Shown piece by piece: positions 18,199 through 29,481 of a stretch of 64,000 bases of DNA (its first letter is position 1; each line of letters begins with the position of its first letter). The stretch comes from Gammaproteobacteria bacterium RIFCSPHIGHO2_02_FULL_42_43. GTDB lineage: Bacteria; Pseudomonadota; Gammaproteobacteria; Coxiellales; Coxiellaceae. Under the pieces are notes generated by a model that saw only the letters and a list, made by a program, of their open reading frames with translations, had not been told where the DNA came from and ran no database searches. Both the position numbers and the translations under genes were made by a program. The stretch is from positions 23,348 to 87,347 of the forward strand of contig MGXR01000015.1 of NCBI GenBank assembly GCA_001801425.1, written 5' to 3'.

Positions 18199-18344
18199 AG
18201 AAGCTGCCTGATTAAACTACTATCATGACCATAATGCGCCGATTTTTTGCGCTCCGATGCTCATTTACTGAAATGTAAACTGCGCTTCGGTGCTCAAAAA
18301 TCAACGCATTCTGGCGCATGCTAGCGTTTAACCAGACAGCTTCT
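18199..18344. repeat. ~145-bp palindromic element, family C, copy 2
   Basis: Same orientation as 15748-15891, with a handful of differences (for example gcctgatt for gtttggtt at the left end). Its right end overlaps the last base of the rlmJ stop codon. Confidence 0.92.
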
Positions 18345-19156
18345 TATTTTAATTTAAAATCGCATTCCAATGGATTTTGCAAATAACCAAAAGCATTTTG
18401 CAATGTTTCTTTCAATTTCCACGGTGGATTAACCAATAAAAGTCCGCACGAAGACAGCTGATTTTCACTCTCAGCGGAGCGCAATGTACATTCCACAATG
18501 ACACGTGATTTGGCAAGTAACGTCACTACGCCATAAAATTGCTGCACATACTTGCGATTTTTAATGGGGTACCAAATCATGATCGGCGCATTTTTCCAAT
18601 GCGATAATATTTTTGAAACACTTGCGACAATACTTTCAAACTCATCTTTTTTTTCAAACGGCGGATCAATCAATACCATGCCGCGTTTTAATTTTGGCGG
18701 CAAAAAAGCTTTCAAACCCAAATAACCATCGAGATGATGAATTGCCACTTGCTTATCTTTTCCCATATTATTTTTCAGTGTGACCACATCTTCACGATGC
18801 AATTCACACAAAATCATTTGATCGTGATCGCGCAATAATTCGCGCGCAAAAATAGGGGACCCGGGATAATACCGAAAATCAAGCGCATTATATTTTTTCA
18901 CAATCGCAAGATAATTTTGCACCACCGTTGGCATACCATTTTTTTCGGCCAACAATAATTTGACAACGCCATTTTTGTATTCACATTTTTTTTGCGCAGC
19001 TTCAGCATGCAAGTCGTACAACCCTATTCCTGCGTGCGTATCCAAAAAACAAAAGGGTGTTTCTTTTTGCGCGAGTTTTTCGAGCAATGCAATCAGAGCG
19101 ATGTGTTTAACGACATCGGCAAAACTTCCAGCATGATAAAAGTGGCGATAGTTCAT
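18344..19156 (-). CDS. rlmJ: RlmJ, 23S rRNA adenine-2030 N6-methyltransferase
   Basis: 270 aa. It begins MNYRHFYHAGSFADVVKH, diagnostic of RlmJ (ComJ/YhiR). It has a SAM-binding site (FLDTHAGIGLYDL), a Cys/His-containing insert (MILCELHREDV) and the N6-adenine catalytic motif LIDPPFEKKDEF (DPPY-type, here DPPF). The tail matches the family (LLVNPPWKL). It acts on naked 23S rRNA before ribosome assembly. It is a single-gene unit, divergent from acnA. Confidence 0.95.
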   Translation of the reverse strand: MNYRHFYHAGSFADVVKHIALIALLEKLAQKETPFCFLDTHAGIGLYDLHAEAAQKKCEYKNGVVKLLLAEKNGMPTVVQNYLAIVKKYNALDFRYYPGSPIFARELLRDHDQMILCELHREDVVTLKNNMGKDKQVAIHHLDGYLGLKAFLPPKLKRGMVLIDPPFEKKDEFESIVASVSKILSHWKNAPIMIWYPIKNRKYVQQFYGVVTLLAKSRVIVECTLRSAESENQLSSCGLLLVNPPWKLKETLQNAFGYLQNPLECDFKLK

Positions 19157-19175
19157 AATAGTGATATCAAATCAG

Positions 19176-19197
19176 AACCGCGAGTGTTAACAAGCGG
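19176..19197. repeat. 22-bp dyad repeat, copy 1
   Basis: Contains ccgcgagtgttaacaagcgg, with ccgc/gcgg arms and a central gttaac. An identical 22-mer is at 30838-30859 next to the ocd stop. Looser relatives touch the stops at 29400 and 41162. Confidence 0.8.
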
Positions 19198-19248
19198 ATA
19201 ATACAGGGCATTTTAAAATGCAATAAAAATCGCGTTTTGAAATGGAAT

Positions 19249-19257
19249 TGGTATAAT
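19249..19257 (+). promoter_or_regulatory. extended -10 promoter of acnA
   Basis: TGGTATAAT is a perfect extended -10 element ending 32 bases before the acnA start. No good -35 is at the usual distance, which extended -10 promoters can do without. Confidence 0.5.
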
Positions 19258-19289
19258 ATGACATTATTTCTCTAACTGTCGAGGGATTT

Positions 19290-21947
19290 GTGAAAAACAC
19301 CTATCAAACTGAACGCGAACTCAACGTCGATGGAAAAACCTATCACTATTTCAGCCTGCCCGCACTGGCTGAAAAACATTTTCCAGGGATTCGTCAATTG
19401 CCCTTTTCGCTGAAAATTCTCTTGGAAAATCAGCTCAGAAATGAAGATGGTGAAGTCACGACTGCTAAAGACATCAGCGCGTTTTCTGATTGGCTTTCTC
19501 AAAAACATTCAGATCACGAAATTGCGTATCGCCCTGCGCGCGTTTTAATGCAGGATTTTACGGGTGTTCCCGCAGTGGTGGATTTAGCAGCGATGCGAAA
19601 TGCCATGCAAGATTTAAAAGGCGATGCTGACAAAATTAATCCGCTATGTCCCGTGGATTTAATCATTGATCACTCCGTGCAAGTCGATCAATACGGAAAC
19701 GATCATTCATTTGCCGCTAACGTGAAAATTGAAATGGATCGCAACCACGAGCGTTACACATTTTTAAAATGGGGCCAAAAAACATTTGCAGATTTTCAAG
19801 TGGTGCCGCCCGGCACTGGCATTTGCCATCAAGTAAATTTGGAATATTTAGGTCACGTGGTGCGTTCACAAAATAAAAAACAAAAAAATTATGCATTTCC
19901 CGACACACTCGTTGGCACTGACAGCCACACCACCATGATTAATGGTTTGGGAATTTTAGGTTGGGGTGTCGGCGGCATTGAAGCAGAAGCAGCGATGCTC
20001 GGCCAACCCGTTTCGATGTTAATTCCCGACGTCGTTGGTTTTCGCTTAGACGGAAAATTAAAAGAAGGAATCACCGCGACCGATTTGGTATTAACTGTCA
20101 CCAACATGCTGCGACAAAAAGGGGTTGTTGGAAAATTTGTTGAATTTTATGGGCCCGGATTAAAACATTTGCCGCTCGCCGATCGCGCAACGATTGCAAA
20201 TATGTCGCCAGAGTATGGCGCGACATGCGGATTATTTCCCATCGACGATGAAACCATTAAATATTTAACGCTCACCAATCGCGATGAAAACACCATTGCG
20301 CTCGTGAAAGCTTACGCGCAAACACAAGGCATGTGGCACGATGAACACAGCGTTGAGCCTGTATTTTCCGATACATTGCAATTAAATTTATCGGATGTGG
20401 TGCCGAGCGTTGCGGGCCCAAAACGTCCGCAAGATCGCGTCGCTATCACTGCATTGCCGCAAACTGTTAAACAAATATTTGAAACAAATAAAATTGATGG
20501 TGCTAAAAAATATCCGACCGATGCCGGATTTGACTTGCATCATGGAGATCTTGTAATTGCTGCAATTACAAGCTGCACCAACACTTCCAATCCATCCGTT
20601 ATGCTCGCTGCAGGATTGCTCGCGAAAAAAGCGGTGGAAAAAGGATTGTCCGCAAAACCGTGGGTTAAATCATCGCTCGCCCCCGGATCAAAAGTCGTCA
20701 CTGATTATTTAAAAAAAGCAGATTTAACAAAATATTTAGATCAATTGGGATTTTATTTGGTGGGTTATGGATGCACCACTTGCATCGGTAATTCTGGCCC
20801 ACTCAATGAACCTATCAGCAACACCATCAATAAAAATCAATTGACGGTTTGCGCTGTGTTATCAGGAAATCGTAATTTCGAAGGCCGCATTCATCCGCAA
20901 GTGCGCGCAAATTGGTTGGCATCGCCCCCGCTCGTTGTCGCTTACGCATTAGCTGGCACGATGAATATTGATCTCTCGCGCGATCCCATTGGCGAAAATA
21001 ATCACGGTGAAAAAATTTATTTAAAAGATATTTGGCCGACATCTGCGGAAATTTCTGCGGCGCAACTAAATGTTGAACGCAGCATGTTCACCAAAGAATA
21101 CAGCGAAATTTTTGATGGCGACAGCACGTGGCAATCTATCCAAATGAAAGCGACAGAAACATATCATTGGGATCCCAAATCAACTTACGTAAAATTGCCG
21201 CCGTATTTTGATCACATGAAAACAACACTAGATGCACCAAAAGATATTTGCAACGCGCGTGTTTTAGCGATTTTTGGCGACAGCGTGACAACCGATCACA
21301 TTTCACCCGCGGGTTCCATCAAACCGGATAGTCCTGCCGGAAATTATTTGAAAGCACATGGAGTTGCTGTTGCTGATTTTAATTCTTATGGTTCGCGTCG
21401 CGGCAATCACGAAATCATGATGCGCGGCACATTTGCTAATATTCGCATTCGCAATGAAATGTTAACGGATGTCGAAGGTGGTTTTACACTGCATTTTCCA
21501 GACAAAAAACAATTGTCGATTTACGACGCGGCGATGGAATATCAAAAAACAAAAACACCTTTAGTGATTTTTGCTGGCGCTGAATATGGCAGCGGATCAT
21601 CGCGCGACTGGGCAGCCAAGGGAACATTATTACTTGGCGTGAAAGCCGTTATTGCAGAAAGTTTCGAACGTATTCACCGTTCTAATTTGATTGGCATGGG
21701 GGTGTTGCCATTGGAATTTATAAACGGCATTAATCGAAAAACACTCAAGCTCGATGGCGCTGAAATAATTTCCATCGACGGTATTGCGAACGACTTAACA
21801 CCCGGAAAAAAATTGCCGTTGCACATCACGCGCGCGGATGGGAAAAAAGAAACGATAGAGGTGCGCTGTCGCATCGATACGAAAAACGAATTAACGTATT
21901 ACCTAAATGGCGGAATTCTACAAACGGTGTTGCGTGGGTTATTGTAA
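19290..21947 (+). CDS. acnA: AcnA, aconitate hydratase
   Basis: 885 aa, full length, of the IRP1/AcnA type. It interconverts citrate and isocitrate in the TCA cycle with a [4Fe-4S] cluster. The cluster Cys residues are in [12 protein letters not shown] and [10 protein letters not shown]. Also visible are [46 protein letters not shown] and the swivel-domain [16 protein letters not shown]. It starts at GTG 19290 with GAGGG upstream. Confidence 0.98.
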   Translation: MKNTYQTERELNVDGKTYHYFSLPALAEKHFPGIRQLPFSLKILLENQLRNEDGEVTTAKDISAFSDWLSQKHSDHEIAYRPARVLMQDFTGVPAVVDLAAMRNAMQDLKGDADKINPLCPVDLIIDHSVQVDQYGNDHSFAANVKIEMDRNHERYTFLKWGQKTFADFQVVPPGTGICHQVNLEYLGHVVRSQNKKQKNYAFPDTLVGTDSHTTMINGLGILGWGVGGIEAEAAMLGQPVSMLIPDVVGFRLDGKLKEGITATDLVLTVTNMLRQKGVVGKFVEFYGPGLKHLPLADRATIANMSPEYGATCGLFPIDDETIKYLTLTNRDENTIALVKAYAQTQGMWHDEHSVEPVFSDTLQLNLSDVVPSVAGPKRPQDRVAITALPQTVKQIFETNKIDGAKKYPTDAGFDLHHGDLVIAAITSCTNTSNPSVMLAAGLLAKKAVEKGLSAKPWVKSSLAPGSKVVTDYLKKADLTKYLDQLGFYLVGYGCTTCIGNSGPLNEPISNTINKNQLTVCAVLSGNRNFEGRIHPQVRANWLASPPLVVAYALAGTMNIDLSRDPIGENNHGEKIYLKDIWPTSAEISAAQLNVERSMFTKEYSEIFDGDSTWQSIQMKATETYHWDPKSTYVKLPPYFDHMKTTLDAPKDICNARVLAIFGDSVTTDHISPAGSIKPDSPAGNYLKAHGVAVADFNSYGSRRGNHEIMMRGTFANIRIRNEMLTDVEGGFTLHFPDKKQLSIYDAAMEYQKTKTPLVIFAGAEYGSGSSRDWAAKGTLLLGVKAVIAESFERIHRSNLIGMGVLPLEFINGINRKTLKLDGAEIISIDGIANDLTPGKKLPLHITRADGKKETIEVRCRIDTKNELTYYLNGGILQTVLRGLL

Positions 21948-21949
21948 TA

Positions 21950-22480
21950 TTAAATCGGGCTCGGCGGTCTTATTATTCGTTGCGGGTCATTATCACTGCT
22001 TGTTTTAGGTGCCTTTTCATAAGGCGGCAACGGAAAAAAATAAGGTGGTGGTGGTAGTGGTGATAGATAAGAAGGTTTCTGAGGATGTTTTAGTAGTTCT
22101 TTTATCTCAGCGTTCTTCGCATTTATCTCCCAAAAAGTATCCTGCCTGCGTTGCATGTTCAAAAATAAGTTCCGCAACGCCGAAACAATTTCGGTAGGAA
22201 TCCCCTGTGATGTTGGCGATATAGGTCTTCTTAGAGTTCCTATCTCTGAAATTATTTGCAGCTTTTTTAATAAAAACGTGGACTGACGACTGAGTTGGGG
22301 GCTCTGCTGAATCTTGAGCTCCAATAGCACAATAATCTCCACTAATAGGGAGGATATCACCTCAAACTTTTCATTGATCTTGGTGGAAGCGAAAACCGCC
22401 GTGTACAACGCATTCAATGCGTCCGTCAACTCTTTGTCATCTGTCAACGTACCCCACAATCCTAGACTATCTGTTCTCAT
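21950..22480 (-). CDS. hypothetical protein with proline-rich, PPxY-containing tail
   Basis: 176 aa, not recognised. The N-terminal two thirds are helical (ELTDALNALYTAVFA, VISSLLVEIIVLLELK, IVSALRNLFLN). The last ~45 residues are Pro-rich, with LSPLPPPPYFF containing a PPxY motif and a second LPPYEK. It has no signal peptide. It ends two bases from the acnA stop, convergently. PPxY motifs bind eukaryotic WW domains, so an exported host-acting protein is a possibility, but Pro-rich tails are also common without that role. Confidence 0.55.
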   Translation of the reverse strand: MRTDSLGLWGTLTDDKELTDALNALYTAVFASTKINEKFEVISSLLVEIIVLLELKIQQSPQLSRQSTFLLKKLQIISEIGTLRRPISPTSQGIPTEIVSALRNLFLNMQRRQDTFWEINAKNAEIKELLKHPQKPSYLSPLPPPPYFFPLPPYEKAPKTSSDNDPQRIIRPPSPI

Positions 22481-22600
22481 TTACAATCCACCTAATGATA
22501 ATATTTTACCCATTATGAAACATAACTGCCCTGTTCCACAATCTAAAAATACTTAACGAAAAATTAACGTCGATGCAATATCGCGTGTTATTCTCAAGCC

Positions 22601-24139
22601 ATGCGAAAAAAACTGCTGATCACAATTCTCGTTTATTTGCTCTGCCTGGTAAGCACCTTCGCAAGATCTCATATCGCACCACTATCACCCGATCAAGCAT
22701 TTCAATTTTCAGCAACCGCCAAAGATTATCAAACCATTTTGTTGCAATGGAAAATTGCACCGCATTATTATTTATATCAAAAAGATTTTCGTTTCCATGT
22801 CATTAAACCTGAAAAAACGAAACTTGGCGATCCCATTTATCCCGCCGATACAATGACGCTCAACACATCACTTGGCAATTTCATCGTCTACAAAAATAAT
22901 CTCGTGATTCCCGTGCCGATCATTGACGCCGCGCATAATAATATCACCGTGCAAGTGCATTATCAGGGCTGCTCACAATCCGGTTATTGTTATCCGCCCA
23001 TCAGTAAAATTGTGGTCATGAATTTAAACGGAAATTATGGACAGCCTGTGTTTGGATTGAGTATCGACGTCGCGCCCGAAAACATTTCCGCATCCGCGCC
23101 ATCACATTCATTTTTTTTCACGCTAATGAGTTTTTTTGGATTTGGTATTTTGTTGTCGTTCACACCCTGCATACTTCCCATGATTCCAATTTTATCGAGC
23201 ATTATTATCGGACGACGGCAATTAACTCGCCCCCAAGCATTTTTATTATCGCTTTTTTATGTGCTCGGCATGGCAATCACTTATGCGGTGGCGGGCATTG
23301 TGTTTGGTTTTGTGGGAAGTAATTTATCAGCGGTGTTTCAAAATACGTGGGTCATCATCAGTTTCAGTGCGATTTTTGTCGTGATGGCTTTATCTTTATT
23401 TGGTTTATTTGAATTGCAATTGCCCGCCAAGCTGCAATCACTGATCAGCAATCAAAGTCATCATCAAAAAAATGGAACTTATTTTGGCGTGTTTGTCATG
23501 GGGATATTATCCACGCTGATTGTGTCGCCATGTGTAACGCCACCTTTGGTGGTTGCACTGGGATGGATTACGCAGCAAGGAGATATCGCTCTCGGCGGCG
23601 CCGCGTTATTTGTGCTGGGATTGGGAATGGGAGTGCCGTTATTATTGATTGGCGCGATAGGTGCGCATTGGTTGCCGAAAGCAGGGCGATGGATGAACGT
23701 CATTAAATACACGGTGGGTGTGTTATTGCTTGCCGTTGCATTCTCACTGCTGCTACGTGCTTTTCATTTTTCATCCACCTCCCAATTGAATTTTCAATCC
23801 GTGCAATCAGTAGAAATGGTGGAAACTGCTTTGCAACAAGCTCACAAAAAACCGGTGATGCTCGACTTCTACGCCGACTGGTGCATCGCCTGCAAAGAAT
23901 TAGAAACGTTTACGTTCAGCGATCCTGCCGTCAAAAGCGCATTATCGCATTATGTGTTGCTCAGAGCCGATGTCACTAAAAACACACCGAAAGACCAACT
24001 GCTCGAGCAACACTTCGGCGTGATCGCGCCACCCACGATCCTATTCTTTAAAAATCAAGCGGAAATTCAAAATTCGCGCCTAATCGGGTACACCAATAAA
24101 AAACGGTTCTTGCAGCATCTTACACAAATCGGTCAATAA
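22601..24139 (+). CDS. dsbD: DsbD, thiol:disulfide interchange protein
   Basis: 512 aa, inner-membrane protein that carries electrons from cytoplasmic thioredoxin to periplasmic DsbC/CcmG. The signal peptide ends near TFARS. The alpha domain has its Cys pair in [14 protein letters not shown] polytopic beta domain has [11 protein letters not shown] and SPCVTPPLV, and a C-terminal thioredoxin-like gamma domain has [12 protein letters not shown]. It is a little shorter than the E. coli protein (565). It lies 56 bases upstream of aroQ. Confidence 0.95.
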   Translation: MRKKLLITILVYLLCLVSTFARSHIAPLSPDQAFQFSATAKDYQTILLQWKIAPHYYLYQKDFRFHVIKPEKTKLGDPIYPADTMTLNTSLGNFIVYKNNLVIPVPIIDAAHNNITVQVHYQGCSQSGYCYPPISKIVVMNLNGNYGQPVFGLSIDVAPENISASAPSHSFFFTLMSFFGFGILLSFTPCILPMIPILSSIIIGRRQLTRPQAFLLSLFYVLGMAITYAVAGIVFGFVGSNLSAVFQNTWVIISFSAIFVVMALSLFGLFELQLPAKLQSLISNQSHHQKNGTYFGVFVMGILSTLIVSPCVTPPLVVALGWITQQGDIALGGAALFVLGLGMGVPLLLIGAIGAHWLPKAGRWMNVIKYTVGVLLLAVAFSLLLRAFHFSSTSQLNFQSVQSVEMVETALQQAHKKPVMLDFYADWCIACKELETFTFSDPAVKSALSHYVLLRADVTKNTPKDQLLEQHFGVIAPPTILFFKNQAEIQNSRLIGYTNKKRFLQHLTQIGQ

Positions 24140-24195
24140 CTTGCCAGCATCTGCAGAGATCTAGACAACATCGTGCGACTACGGCAGAATACGCC

Positions 24196-24675
24196 ATGGC
24201 AAAAATATTGACTATTCACGGACCGAACTTGAACCTACTGGGCACGCGAGAACCCAAGGTGTATGGGTACGAGCGGCTCGAGGATATCAATAAGTTACTG
24301 CTTGAGCAAGCCCGGGAATTGGGTCACCTACTCATCTCTTTTCAAAGCAATGCTGAGCACGAGCTCATTGCCCGCATTCATCAAGCGCTGTATGAACAGA
24401 TGGATATGATACTCATCAATCCCGCAGCTTTCACACATACCAGCATCGCACTACGCGACGCCTTGCTCTCAGTGAAAATTCCTTGTATTGAAATCCATTT
24501 AAGCAATATTTTTGCGCGCGAATCGTTTCGCCATCATTCTTTTTTCAGTGATATCGCCGTCGGTGTGATCACGGGTTTTAGTGCCAATAGTTATCGATTG
24601 GCGCTGCTCGCAGCACATGATTATTTAGCAAAACAGGGGGTTTCAGCGTGGACACGCGAAAAATTAGAAAGTTAA
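24196..24675 (+). CDS. aroQ: AroQ, type II 3-dehydroquinate dehydratase
   Basis: 159 aa. Third step of the shikimate pathway, as a dodecamer. Landmarks: [17 protein letters not shown] with the catalytic Arg18 and Tyr23, [27 protein letters not shown] (catalytic His) and [17 protein letters not shown]. Its end overlaps the accB start by 28 bases, the common aroQ-accB-accC arrangement. Confidence 0.97.
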   Translation: MAKILTIHGPNLNLLGTREPKVYGYERLEDINKLLLEQARELGHLLISFQSNAEHELIARIHQALYEQMDMILINPAAFTHTSIALRDALLSVKIPCIEIHLSNIFARESFRHHSFFSDIAVGVITGFSANSYRLALLAAHDYLAKQGVSAWTREKLES

Positions 24676-25091
24676 TTGAGCTCGTGAAAGAAACGGGCAT
24701 CGGCGAACTGGAAGTCAAATCAGGCGATGATTGTGTTCGCATTAATTGCCAACTCATTGCAGGCAATGCAACACCCGTCATCGCTGCAACAACGCCTGCG
24801 ACAGCGACAGCACCCGCATCTACTGCTTCTGAAAAAAAACCCAAACATACTGAAGGTCATACGTTAAAATCCCCCATGGTCGGCACAATTTATTTATCCT
24901 CAGCACCAGGAACGCCGCCTTTCGTGAGTGTCGGTCAAAAAGTAAAAGTGGGTGATACATTGTGTTTGATTGAAGCGATGAAAATGTTTAACAAAATTGA
25001 AGCGGACAAGGCAGGCACCATCAGTGCGCGTTTGGTGGAAAACGAGCAACCCGTGGAATACGATCAACCATTATTTATTATCGAACCTTAA
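24648..25091 (+). CDS. accB: AccB, biotin carboxyl carrier protein
   Basis: 147 aa. The N-terminal dimer helix ([19 protein letters not shown]) is joined by an Ala/Thr/Pro-rich linker to the biotinyl domain, with the biotinylated Lys in LIEAMKMFN and the thumb [12 protein letters not shown] start with AGGGGG upstream, inside the aroQ end. It works with AccC and AccAD in fatty-acid initiation. Confidence 0.97.
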   Translation: MDTRKIRKLIELVKETGIGELEVKSGDDCVRINCQLIAGNATPVIAATTPATATAPASTASEKKPKHTEGHTLKSPMVGTIYLSSAPGTPPFVSVGQKVKVGDTLCLIEAMKMFNKIEADKAGTISARLVENEQPVEYDQPLFIIEP

Positions 25092-25109
25092 TACTGGAAT
25101 ATAAAACAC

Positions 25110-26456
25110 ATGTTTAAAAAAGTGTTGATTGCCAATCGCGGCGAAATCGCTTTGCGCATTCACCGCGCATGCAAAGAATTAGGCATTAAAACGGTGGCAA
25201 TTTATTCAACCGCCGATCAAGATTTAATGCACGTGCGCTTAGCAGATGAATCCGTTTGCATTGGCCCCGCAAGTTCCGCGCAAAGTTATTTGAATATTCC
25301 CGCGGTGATTAGCGCTGCAGAAATTGCACACGTGGATGCGATTCATCCAGGTTATGGTTTTCTCGCAGAAAATGCAGATTTTGCGGAACGTGTCGAACAA
25401 AGTGGATTTGTATTTATCGGACCAAAATCAGATACGATTAAATTAATGGGAAACAAAGTTTCTGCGATTCACACCATGAAAAAAGCAGGTGTGCCCTGCA
25501 TTCCTGGTTCTGACGGCGCACTGACGAATGATCATGAGCATAATTTAAAAATTGCCAAACGTATTGGTTTTCCCGTGATTATTAAGGCATCGGGTGGTGG
25601 TGGTGGACGCGGCATGCGCGTCGTACACAACGAAGAAGAATTACAAAACGCCATTGCGATGACTAAAACAGAGGCGGCAGCGGCATTTGGCACCGACGAA
25701 GTTTACATGGAAAAATTTTTAGAAAATCCGCGCCACATTGAAATTCAAGTGTTGGGCGATGGTCAAGGTAATGCGATTCATTTAGGTGAACGTGATTGTT
25801 CTATGCAACGTCGTCATCAAAAAATTCTGGAAGAAGCGCCAGCGCCTGGCATTACGCAAGCGCAACGCAGTAAAATTGGTGACGTATGCGTGAAAGCATG
25901 CATCAACATTCATTATCGCGGTGCCGGCACATTTGAATTTTTATATGAAAATGGTGAATTTTATTTTATTGAAATGAATACGCGCGTACAGGTGGAACAT
26001 CCCGTTACTGAAATGGTAACCGGTGTCGACATTGTGAAATCACAAATTCGCATCGCGAACGGGCAAAAATTATTATTCAAACAAGAAGACATTGAATGGC
26101 ATGGTCATGCAATCGAATGTCGCATCAACGCCGAAGATCCTTACACTTTTTTGCCCTGCCCCGGCACGATCGCGGTGTATCATCCACCAGGCGGCATGGG
26201 CGTTCGCATCGATTCGCATATTTATACCGGATATAAAGTGCCGCCGTATTATGATTCACTGATTGGAAAATTAATCGTACACGCCATGACGCGCGACAAT
26301 GCGCTCGCGCGCATGCAAAATGCATTAGAAGAAACTGTCATCGAGGGAATCAAAACCAACATTCCGCTACATCAAGAATTAATGGACGATTTGCATTTCA
26401 AAAAAGGCGCGCAAAATATTCATTATCTTGAACATAAGTTAAAGTTGAAAATATAA
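25110..26456 (+). CDS. accC: AccC, biotin carboxylase
   Basis: 448 aa. ATP-dependent carboxylation of AccB-biotin. It starts [19 protein letters not shown]-grasp glycine loop [13 protein letters not shown]; metal/catalytic block [21 protein letters not shown]; the C-terminal ECRINAEDP is intact. It lies 18 bases after accB. Confidence 0.98.
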   Translation: MFKKVLIANRGEIALRIHRACKELGIKTVAIYSTADQDLMHVRLADESVCIGPASSAQSYLNIPAVISAAEIAHVDAIHPGYGFLAENADFAERVEQSGFVFIGPKSDTIKLMGNKVSAIHTMKKAGVPCIPGSDGALTNDHEHNLKIAKRIGFPVIIKASGGGGGRGMRVVHNEEELQNAIAMTKTEAAAAFGTDEVYMEKFLENPRHIEIQVLGDGQGNAIHLGERDCSMQRRHQKILEEAPAPGITQAQRSKIGDVCVKACINIHYRGAGTFEFLYENGEFYFIEMNTRVQVEHPVTEMVTGVDIVKSQIRIANGQKLLFKQEDIEWHGHAIECRINAEDPYTFLPCPGTIAVYHPPGGMGVRIDSHIYTGYKVPPYYDSLIGKLIVHAMTRDNALARMQNALEETVIEGIKTNIPLHQELMDDLHFKKGAQNIHYLEHKLKLKI

Positions 26457-26652
26457 CGTGTCGACATTGCCTTGTTTTTCTGCGCTACCGCTTCTATGCG
26501 CATGGTTGGACACGGACGCGAGACACCTGACACTCGGACATAGACGCGACCAGTAGGGAGCGAATTACTCAGGTTCCGTATAACTTGCATTATTTAAAAT
26601 ACATGTTTTTATATAAAATAGTACTTTAAAAGAGTCTAGTTTTGTTATATTC
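26457..26652. repeat. intergenic region with diverged family A-like palindrome
   Basis: cgctaccgct near 26485 and tagacgcgac followed by agtagggagcga near 26543-26563 recall the two arms of the 113-bp repeat, but with many changes. The rest, 26570-26652, is AT-rich and may hold the promoter of the following ATPase. Confidence 0.4.
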
Positions 26653-26688
26653 TTGTATTATACAGAAGTTAAGTTTTCAGGTACCCTA

Positions 26689-27954
26689 ATGATAAAATTA
26701 ATGCAAAGCCTCTTGGAGGAGTTTCACGATAAGTTGCATGCTTTTCAGGAAGGCATAACACGAGAAGTCACTTTTCCAAATGCACCGAACAAAATCATGG
26801 TGGCCATCGGCATGCGCAGAACAGGTAAAACCTATTTTTTGTTTCAAACAATAAAACAATTGCTTGAAAATAAAATACCCCTTTCTCGAATCCTATACGT
26901 CAATTTTGAAGATGATCGTTTATATCCGTTGACACAGGATAAATTGGGAAAACTAATCGATGCGTTTTATACGATTTATCCTGATAATCACGATAATTTA
27001 TCCTATTTATTTTTAGATGAAATTCACAATGTCGACAATTGGGCTGTAACAGTAAGGCGGTTTTTCGACAGCAAAAAAGTGCGCATTTATCTGTCAGGAT
27101 CATCATCAAAATTACTCGGCACTGAAATTGCAACATCGCTACGTGGTAGATCTCTAGCAACAGAAATTTGGCCATTGAATTTTTCGGAATTTTTACAGTG
27201 TGGAGTAGAAAAAAATATTATTAAAAAACCATTTGGAAAAAAAGGCGCAGATAAATTATCTAAAATATTTCAAGCTTACCTAAATCAAGGTGGTTTTCCA
27301 GAAATTATCCACAATGAAGTCAGCGATCAAATGAGCATATTACAAGAATATGTTAATGTTGTTATTTTAAAGGATATCATCGAGCGTCATAAAATTACGA
27401 ATATCGCTTTGATCCGTTATTTAATTAAAATTATTTTGATGAATCCCGCCACTCATTTTTCAACAAATAAACTATTCAACGACCTCAAAAGTCAGGGTTA
27501 CGCATTAAGCAGAGTAACCATTCATGAATATTTGAGTTATATTGAAGAAGCCTATTTGGCATTCATGATTCCGCTCTATTCAAAATCAACGCGAAAAGCA
27601 CAAACCAACTCAAAAAAAATATACGCAATTGATACAGGTTTGGTTAATGCTTATAACTTAAGTTTCCACAAAAATTGGGGGCATAATTTTGAAAATTTTA
27701 TTTTCTTAAATTTAAAAAGACAGCAACACGAGATTTACTATTATTTAACCGAAAATAGAAACGAAGTGGATTTTTTCACCAAGAGTCGGGATGGAAAATT
27801 AAATCTTTACCAGGTGGCATGGGATGTGGATGACCCAAAAACGCTGGAACGTGAAATGCGGGCATTACACGAAGCCGAACACGAATTAGGCATTAAAGGT
27901 AAATTAATTACGCCTGAAAATTATCTCACTGATTTTGTAAGCGATCGCCTATAA
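26689..27954 (+). CDS. AAA_14 ATPase with DUF4143 (copy 1)
   Basis: 421 aa. N-terminal P-loop: GMRRTGKTYFL (Walker A), YLFLDEIHNV (Walker B), YLSGSSSKLLG (sensor 1) and the SLRGRSLATEIWPL/SFSEF-like motif of this family. The C-terminal DUF4143 domain looks like a PD-(D/E)xK nuclease remnant (YYLTENRNEVDFF, LYQVAWDV). The role of these common accessory ATPases is not established. Start chosen at the ATG 26689; the frame is open from 26653. It is more distant in sequence from the other two copies in this window than they are from each other. Confidence 0.8.
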   Translation: MIKLMQSLLEEFHDKLHAFQEGITREVTFPNAPNKIMVAIGMRRTGKTYFLFQTIKQLLENKIPLSRILYVNFEDDRLYPLTQDKLGKLIDAFYTIYPDNHDNLSYLFLDEIHNVDNWAVTVRRFFDSKKVRIYLSGSSSKLLGTEIATSLRGRSLATEIWPLNFSEFLQCGVEKNIIKKPFGKKGADKLSKIFQAYLNQGGFPEIIHNEVSDQMSILQEYVNVVILKDIIERHKITNIALIRYLIKIILMNPATHFSTNKLFNDLKSQGYALSRVTIHEYLSYIEEAYLAFMIPLYSKSTRKAQTNSKKIYAIDTGLVNAYNLSFHKNWGHNFENFIFLNLKRQQHEIYYYLTENRNEVDFFTKSRDGKLNLYQVAWDVDDPKTLEREMRALHEAEHELGIKGKLITPENYLTDFVSDRL

Positions 27955-28026
27955 ATAAAAATCCTGGACGTCGACAGTAACAGGTCGATCCCACCCAGAC
28001 GCGACCGGGTGGGAGCGTTGTGCAAT
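27955..28026. repeat. short hairpin after the first ATPase
   Basis: gatcccaccc and gggtgggagc can pair (27985-28016), with cagacgcgac between. It resembles the second arm of family A and lies 30 bases after a stop codon. Confidence 0.5.
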
Positions 28027-28087
28027 ATTCACATTATTCATATGAAAAATGTGATATAATTCACATTATTCATACGAAAAATGTGAT
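28027..28087 (+). promoter_or_regulatory. tandem 29-bp dyads upstream of an ATPase gene
   Basis: Two copies (28027-28055 and 28059-28087) of attcacattattcata plus c or t and gaaaaatgtgat differ at one base and repeat every 32 bases. Each is itself a dyad (tcacat...atgtga). A TATAAT lies at 28055-28060. The second copy ends eight bases before the ATG. The layout is that of an operator set for an autoregulator or a specific binding protein. Confidence 0.6.
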
Positions 28088-28095
28088 AAAAACTC

Positions 28096-29400
28096 ATGAA
28101 ACGTAATATATTCAATAAGTTACAAAATTGGCGGCATTCGACGTCACGCAAGCCCCTTATTTTACAGGGAGCACGACAAGTTGGTAAAACCTACATTCTA
28201 GAGTCCTTTGCAAAAGCCGAATTTAAACATTACGCCTACATCAATTTCGAGCAAGACGATCGCGCCAAACAAATTTTTGAGCGGGATTTAAAGCCGGAAA
28301 GAATTATCAAAGCGCTCGAATTGCATCTAGAAATAAAAATAATCGCAAACAATACGTTGATTTTTTTTGACGAAATCCAAGCGTGTCCCAACGCATTAAA
28401 CAGCTTGAAATATTTTTGCGAACAAGCGAGCGAGTATTTTATTGCAGCGGCCGGATCATTGCTGGGAATTAAATTATCAAACGATAAGGGATTTCCCGTT
28501 GGTAAAGTCAATTTTTTAGAATTACACCCCATGTCATTTTTTGAATTTCTGCAAGCGCTGGGTAAAACGCAATTATCACAACATTTAATTGAATTAAATA
28601 AATTTGAACCGCTCAATACCGCGATTCACGATAACTTATGTGATCTATTAAAAATATATTTATATGTGGGCGGCATGCCGGAAGCCGTAAAAACATATAT
28701 TGAAAAAGAAGATTTTTTTGCTGTGCGACAAGTGCAGGAAGAAATTATCAAAGCGTATTTACTGGATTTTGCAAAACATGCGCCCAACAATCAAATCATG
28801 AAAATCACCGGGATTTGGAATTCATTACCAGATCAGCTTGCCAAGGAAAATAAAAAATTTGTTTTTTCTATTTTAAAATCAGGAGCACGCGCACGTGAAT
28901 ATGAGATTGCGTTGCAATGGTTAATGGATGCGGGATTAATTTATATTTCATATAATATCACCACACCTAAATTACCGTTAAAAGCATATTTAGATCACAA
29001 TGCATTTAAAATATATTGTCTGGATGTTGGTATACTGGGTGCATTATCTGATCTCGATGCAAAAATTATTTTAGAAAAAAATACATTATTTACAGAATTT
29101 AAAGGTGCTCTAACAGAAAATGTCGCGGCGCAATTATTGAAATGTGCTGGCATTAAACAATTATTTTATTGGACAAGCGCGCATACTGCGGAAGTAGATT
29201 TTATTGTGCCATTTGAAAATACTATTTTACCGCTTGAAATTAAATCCGGTACGTCAACCAAACAAAAAAGTTTAATGGTGTATGATGTGAAATACCAGCC
29301 CACTATCTTGAATCGCGCGAGTTTATTGAATCTCAAGCAAGACGGGAAATTATGCAATTATCCATTGTATCTGCTAGAAAAATTTCCGATTCGCTCGTAA
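28096..29400 (+). CDS. AAA_14 ATPase with DUF4143 (copy 2)
   Basis: 434 aa. Walker A GARQVGKTYIL, Walker B LIFFDEIQACP, sensor IAAAGSLLGIKLS, the family motif FPVGKVNFLELHPMSFFEFL and LYVGGMPEAV. The C-terminal DUF4143/PD-(D/E)xK-like block has TAEVDFIVPFE and LPLEIKSGTS. It is closest in pattern to the third copy at 52062. No clear ribosome site precedes the ATG, which follows the tandem operator-like dyads. Function unknown; such genes are often in accessory regions and sometimes near toxin-antitoxin loci, as here. Confidence 0.85.
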   Translation: MKRNIFNKLQNWRHSTSRKPLILQGARQVGKTYILESFAKAEFKHYAYINFEQDDRAKQIFERDLKPERIIKALELHLEIKIIANNTLIFFDEIQACPNALNSLKYFCEQASEYFIAAAGSLLGIKLSNDKGFPVGKVNFLELHPMSFFEFLQALGKTQLSQHLIELNKFEPLNTAIHDNLCDLLKIYLYVGGMPEAVKTYIEKEDFFAVRQVQEEIIKAYLLDFAKHAPNNQIMKITGIWNSLPDQLAKENKKFVFSILKSGARAREYEIALQWLMDAGLIYISYNITTPKLPLKAYLDHNAFKIYCLDVGILGALSDLDAKIILEKNTLFTEFKGALTENVAAQLLKCAGIKQLFYWTSAHTAEVDFIVPFENTILPLEIKSGTSTKQKSLMVYDVKYQPTILNRASLLNLKQDGKLCNYPLYLLEKFPIRS

Positions 29401-29481
29401 CTGCGAGTGTTGACGAGCGAATTATTTAGGTTGAGGTGCATCACCGTCCCGCGATCAAATCGCGGTCAGCGCCTGGAATAA

